Origin: Sphingobacteriaceae bacterium DW12
Lineage (GTDB): Bacteria; Bacteroidota; Bacteroidia; Sphingobacteriales; Sphingobacteriaceae
Assembly (NCBI GenBank): GCA_000783305.1
Contig: JROE01000013.1
Span: forward strand, 62,001 to 126,000
DNA: 64,000 nucleotides
Reading direction: 5' to 3'
A model generated the notes under the pieces. That model saw nothing but the letters and a program-made list of their open reading frames with translations, was not told where the DNA came from and searched no databases. Position 1 is the stretch's first letter; the number at the start of each line of letters is the position of its first letter. Shown here in pieces: positions 61,336 through 64,000 of this stretch. The translations under genes and the position numbers were made by a program.

Positions 61336-62865
61336 GTGAGCACAAAAAAAGTAGCGCTATTAATCCTGGACGGACTAGGATATGGCAAGGAAGATATTTC
61401 AAATGCGGTATTAGCCGCCAATACCCCATATTTAGATCATTTACTAGCAACCTATCCAAATTCGAGATTGGAGGCATCTGGTGAAGCGGTTGGCCTTCCT
61501 GAAGGCCAAATGGGCAACTCGGAAGTAGGACACATGAACCTAGGTGCTGGTCGAATAGTATATCAAGAACTAGGACGCATCCATAAAGCTGTACGTGATG
61601 GAGTCTTCAATACACACGAAGTACTAGTCAATGCTTTCAACTACGCTAAAGAAAACAATAAAAAAGTTCATTTCATTGGTTTGTTATCAGATGGTGGCGT
61701 ACATGCCCATACCAAACACCTCAAAGGACTATGTGATGCGGCCCAAAATGCTGGATTAAGCAGCGAGCAAGTATTCATCCACGCCTTCTTAGATGGAAGG
61801 GATACCGATCCAAATTCAGGAATCGGATACGTTAAAGACATGCAAGAATATCTTAGCCACTCCTCAGGCACTTTAGCCTCAGCCATTGGCCGGTACTACG
61901 CGATGGACAGGGACAATCGTTGGGAACGTGTGAAGGAAGCTTATGATTTATTAGTACATGGAACAGGTGTACCTACAGACAATATTGTGGAAGCTATCCA
62001 ACAATCGTACGATGAGAATATCACCGATGAATTTGTAAAACCAATCGTCATCACCAATGCAGATGGGACACCAAAAGCGACTATTCAAGAAGGCGATGTC
62101 GTATTGTGCTATAACTTCAGAACGGATAGAGGCCGTGAAATAACCATAGCGTTGACGCAAAAGAACTTCCCAGAGTACAACATGCACGCATTGGATTTGT
62201 ACTATGTAACCATGACTGCCTATGACGAGACATTTAAGGGAGTACAGGTAGTTTTCCAAAAGGACAACTTGACCAATACACTTGGTGAAGTCTTGGAACG
62301 AAATAATAAGACTCAAACCCGTATTGCTGAAACAGAAAAGTATCCGCATGTTACGTTTTTCTTTTCAGGAGGTAGGGAGAAAGAGTTTGAAGGTGAACAC
62401 CGTCTGCTTGTCCCTTCACCAAAAGTAGCGACCTATGACCTTCAACCCGAAATGAGTGCTCAAGGTATCACAGACGCAATTATCAATGATATGGAAAGTA
62501 AGCAACCGGATTTCATTTGTCTGAATTTTGCGAATCCAGATATGGTAGGGCATACTGGGGTATTTGAAGCAGTAGTAAAAGCAGTGGAGACCGTAGATGC
62601 ATGCACAAAGCAGGTTGTTGAGAAAGGGATTGCATTGGGTTATTCTTTTATTATCATCGCGGATCACGGAAATTCGGAGTTTATGATCAATGAAGACGGA
62701 TCGGTCAATACGGCACATACGACCAACTTGGTCCCGTGTATTCTTATTGATAAGGACTACCATCATGTCAATGACGGTAAATTGGGAGATATTGCACCTA
62801 CTATATTAAAAATATTGGGTGTAGAGATTCCTGTGGACATGTCTGGCAATATTTTAGTTAGCTAA
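61336..62865 (+). CDS. gpmI: Phosphoglycerate mutase, 2,3-bisphosphoglycerate-independent
   Basis: 509 aa. It interconverts 3- and 2-phosphoglycerate in glycolysis using two Mn ions. Motifs include 'ALLILDGLGYG', the phosphoserine block 'GQMGNSEVGHMNLGAGR', 'HAFLDGRDTDPNSG', 'NFRTDRGREIT' and 'IIADHGNSE'. The GTG start at 61336 is forced, because an in-frame TGA is immediately upstream (61333-61335). With a promoter element ending at 61332, translation probably starts on a leaderless GTG. A lipoprotein gene follows 16 bp downstream. Confidence 0.96.
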   Translation: MSTKKVALLILDGLGYGKEDISNAVLAANTPYLDHLLATYPNSRLEASGEAVGLPEGQMGNSEVGHMNLGAGRIVYQELGRIHKAVRDGVFNTHEVLVNAFNYAKENNKKVHFIGLLSDGGVHAHTKHLKGLCDAAQNAGLSSEQVFIHAFLDGRDTDPNSGIGYVKDMQEYLSHSSGTLASAIGRYYAMDRDNRWERVKEAYDLLVHGTGVPTDNIVEAIQQSYDENITDEFVKPIVITNADGTPKATIQEGDVVLCYNFRTDRGREITIALTQKNFPEYNMHALDLYYVTMTAYDETFKGVQVVFQKDNLTNTLGEVLERNNKTQTRIAETEKYPHVTFFFSGGREKEFEGEHRLLVPSPKVATYDLQPEMSAQGITDAIINDMESKQPDFICLNFANPDMVGHTGVFEAVVKAVETVDACTKQVVEKGIALGYSFIIIADHGNSEFMINEDGSVNTAHTTNLVPCILIDKDYHHVNDGKLGDIAPTILKILGVEIPVDMSGNILVS

Positions 62866-62881
62866 ATAGAACACTTACAAG

Positions 62882-63436
62882 ATGAATAATCTTATTTATA
62901 GAGCACTGATCGGAATCGGGATCGGTGCTCTATTATTAACAGCATGCACCAACAATGTAACCACCTCTTCTAACAATGAGCGTTACTACTTCTCCTTAGA
63001 TAGCTTCTTTCGAGCTGAAACTATACGATTGACCCAAACCAATCCTACCCTTGAAAAAACAGTTGCAAAAGATGGGGAAAAAGAGACAAAATCACTCAAG
63101 ATCTCGAATTGGGAAAATGAGCTTTCTTCATTTTTATCATCAGATATCAATAAAAGGGCAAATGTCGGCTTGTATAAGGTCCAACACCTGGACTGTGATA
63201 TCATATACACGGCTTTACAACCAGATCTTACCGTTCAGAAAATTATAATTACAGAAAATCAAGATGGTCAAGTACATGCTGTGCGCATTGAAAAGATCAC
63301 CAACAATATGCTGTACAATACGGTGGAACAATTGGTGTACGTGACAGACTCATTATATGCTATTGATAAAAAGCAACATATCAATCTAATCAGTGACAAT
63401 ACCTATCACGTAGAGGGAAGATTTCAGGGCAAATAG
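62882..63436 (+). CDS. Hypothetical lipoprotein downstream of gpmI
   Basis: 184 aa with lipoprotein signal ('IGIGIGALLLTAC', lipobox Cys near 22). No family recognised. The mature part looks beta-rich ('NERYYFSLDSFFRAETIRLT', 'VQHLDCDIIYTALQPDLTVQ'). It begins 16 bp after the gpmI stop, so it is probably co-transcribed, and lies 28 bp before the MFS gene. Confidence 0.72.
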   Translation: MNNLIYRALIGIGIGALLLTACTNNVTTSSNNERYYFSLDSFFRAETIRLTQTNPTLEKTVAKDGEKETKSLKISNWENELSSFLSSDINKRANVGLYKVQHLDCDIIYTALQPDLTVQKIIITENQDGQVHAVRIEKITNNMLYNTVEQLVYVTDSLYAIDKKQHINLISDNTYHVEGRFQGK

Positions 63437-63464
63437 CAAAAGCCTCATATCGAAAAAATAGATC

Positions 63465-64000
63465 ATGGTTGACTCAAAAAGCGTCAGACTCACTCCTTCA
63501 CTATTATGGTTAATGGCTATCGGGAGTGGATTGGTAGTCGCAAACAACTATTATAACCAACCCCTGCTTGCATTGATGGCTAAAGACTTTAGCGTCAGCG
63601 AATCAAGCATCAGCAACATTGCCGTACTCACCCAAATTGGCTATGCTTTTGGACTCCTATTTATCGTACCGCTGGGGGACATGTTGCGACGCAAGCGAAT
63701 CATACTTATAGACTTTGTCTTTATTATCCTATCCCTTATGGGCATGGCTTTGGCTCCTTCTGTCAATTGGTTACTCCCTCTTAGTTTCTTAGTGGGATTC
63801 ACATCAGTGATACCCCAAATTTTTGTTCCGATGGCTGCTGAAATGGCCTCACCGGAGAAGCGTAGTTCGGCAATCGGAACGGTAATGAGCGGACTATTGA
63901 TAGGCATCCTCCTCTCTCGCGTAGTAAGCGGCGTAGTGGGTGATTTCTTTGGATGGCGGGAGATGTACTGGGCGGCAGCTGCTGCTATGGTTATATTAGC
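63465..64000 (+). CDS. MFS transporter, 3' end beyond the window
   Basis: 178 codons from ATG 63465 to the window edge with no stop. The N-terminal helices 'LWLMAIGSGLVVANNYYNQP' and 'QIGYAFGLLFIVPLGDMLRR' (with the GDxxRR-like TM2-3 loop) and 'IGTVMSGLLIGILLSRVVSG' (motif C region) indicate a DHA1-type MFS exporter. The substrate is unknown. Confidence 0.85.
   Translation, partial: MVDSKSVRLTPSLLWLMAIGSGLVVANNYYNQPLLALMAKDFSVSESSISNIAVLTQIGYAFGLLFIVPLGDMLRRKRIILIDFVFIILSLMGMALAPSVNWLLPLSFLVGFTSVIPQIFVPMAAEMASPEKRSSAIGTVMSGLLIGILLSRVVSGVVGDFFGWREMYWAAAAAMVIL

Noticed and set aside
1..64000. tRNA, rRNA, insertion sequences, prophage or defence islands
   Set aside because: No cloverleaf-like or rRNA-like stretches, transposase or integrase motifs, terminal inverted repeats, phage structural genes or known defence genes were seen on either strand.

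Overview
The window looks like chromosomal DNA from a Bacteroidota bacterium, most likely a Sphingobacterium or a close relative in the Sphingobacteriaceae. This is inferred from gene content: a SusC/SusD pair, RemB/Wzi-like and Oar-like outer-membrane proteins, DUF4783 and TIGR02757 proteins, a type-3 prolyl-tRNA synthetase and OmpP1/FadL. It also rests on repeated promoter elements of the Bacteroidota form TAnnTTTG. The sequence shows no rRNA, tRNA, CRISPR array, insertion sequence or prophage. Most of it is ordinary core and accessory chromosome.

Layout. 1-5074: a truncated outer-membrane barrel gene, a GH125 alpha-mannosidase, murI and a LacI-type regulator. 5083-15054 (all minus): a nutrient-acquisition locus in which a LytS-type histidine kinase and a LytTR response regulator bracket a metzincin lipoprotein, a SusC-like transporter and a SusD-like lipoprotein. 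15202-25837: housekeeping genes (sufE, sufS, acyl-ACP desaturase, AI-2E transporter, redox lipoprotein, GAPDH, TIGR02757 protein, cystathionine gamma-synthase/lyase, NAD-dependent epimerase, proS). 26099-32748: a low-complexity lipoprotein, an OmpP1/FadL porin, an NfeD protease, a conserved hypothetical, a LysM protein and uridine kinase. 32919-39742: an Oar-like TonB receptor, YceI, HxlR, DUF808 and AraC proteins. 39743-48184: an accessory patch with a gene-poor stretch, an FN3 protein, a coiled-coil orphan, a secreted-protease/envelope cluster, twin PAS-LuxR regulators, a 56-aa Cys-rich protein and an MFS transporter. 48292-50547: DUF4442, then lipoprotein, SCO1 and cytochrome c genes. 51105-57401: a complete TetR-TolC-MFP-RND efflux operon. 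57572-64000: ecotin, M48 protease, plsY, nadC, DUF4783, gpmI, a lipoprotein and a truncated MFS gene.

Regulatory architecture is the most distinctive aspect. Several genes have a TAnnTTTG element ending only 3-9 nt before the start codon, which implies leaderless or near-leaderless mRNAs. Two intrinsic terminators lie directly against the start codon of the next gene (murI and the LytTR regulator). The 50.5-51.1 kb gap holds a strong candidate for an unannotated small RNA: TTG, 20 nt, TACCTTTG, about 65 nt, then a perfect hairpin with a U-tract, on the minus strand. The twin PAS-LuxR genes share a GGTATTT-type inverted repeat upstream, and the yceI/hxlR intergenic region carries an elaborate set of palindromes.

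I did not find one large, clearly new multi-gene machine. The best candidates for new biology are the small RNA, the kinase/regulator-bracketed metzincin-SusCD locus, the three-gene protease/barrel/lipoprotein cluster and the Cys-rich microprotein. All product names are from reading the translations, without database searches.
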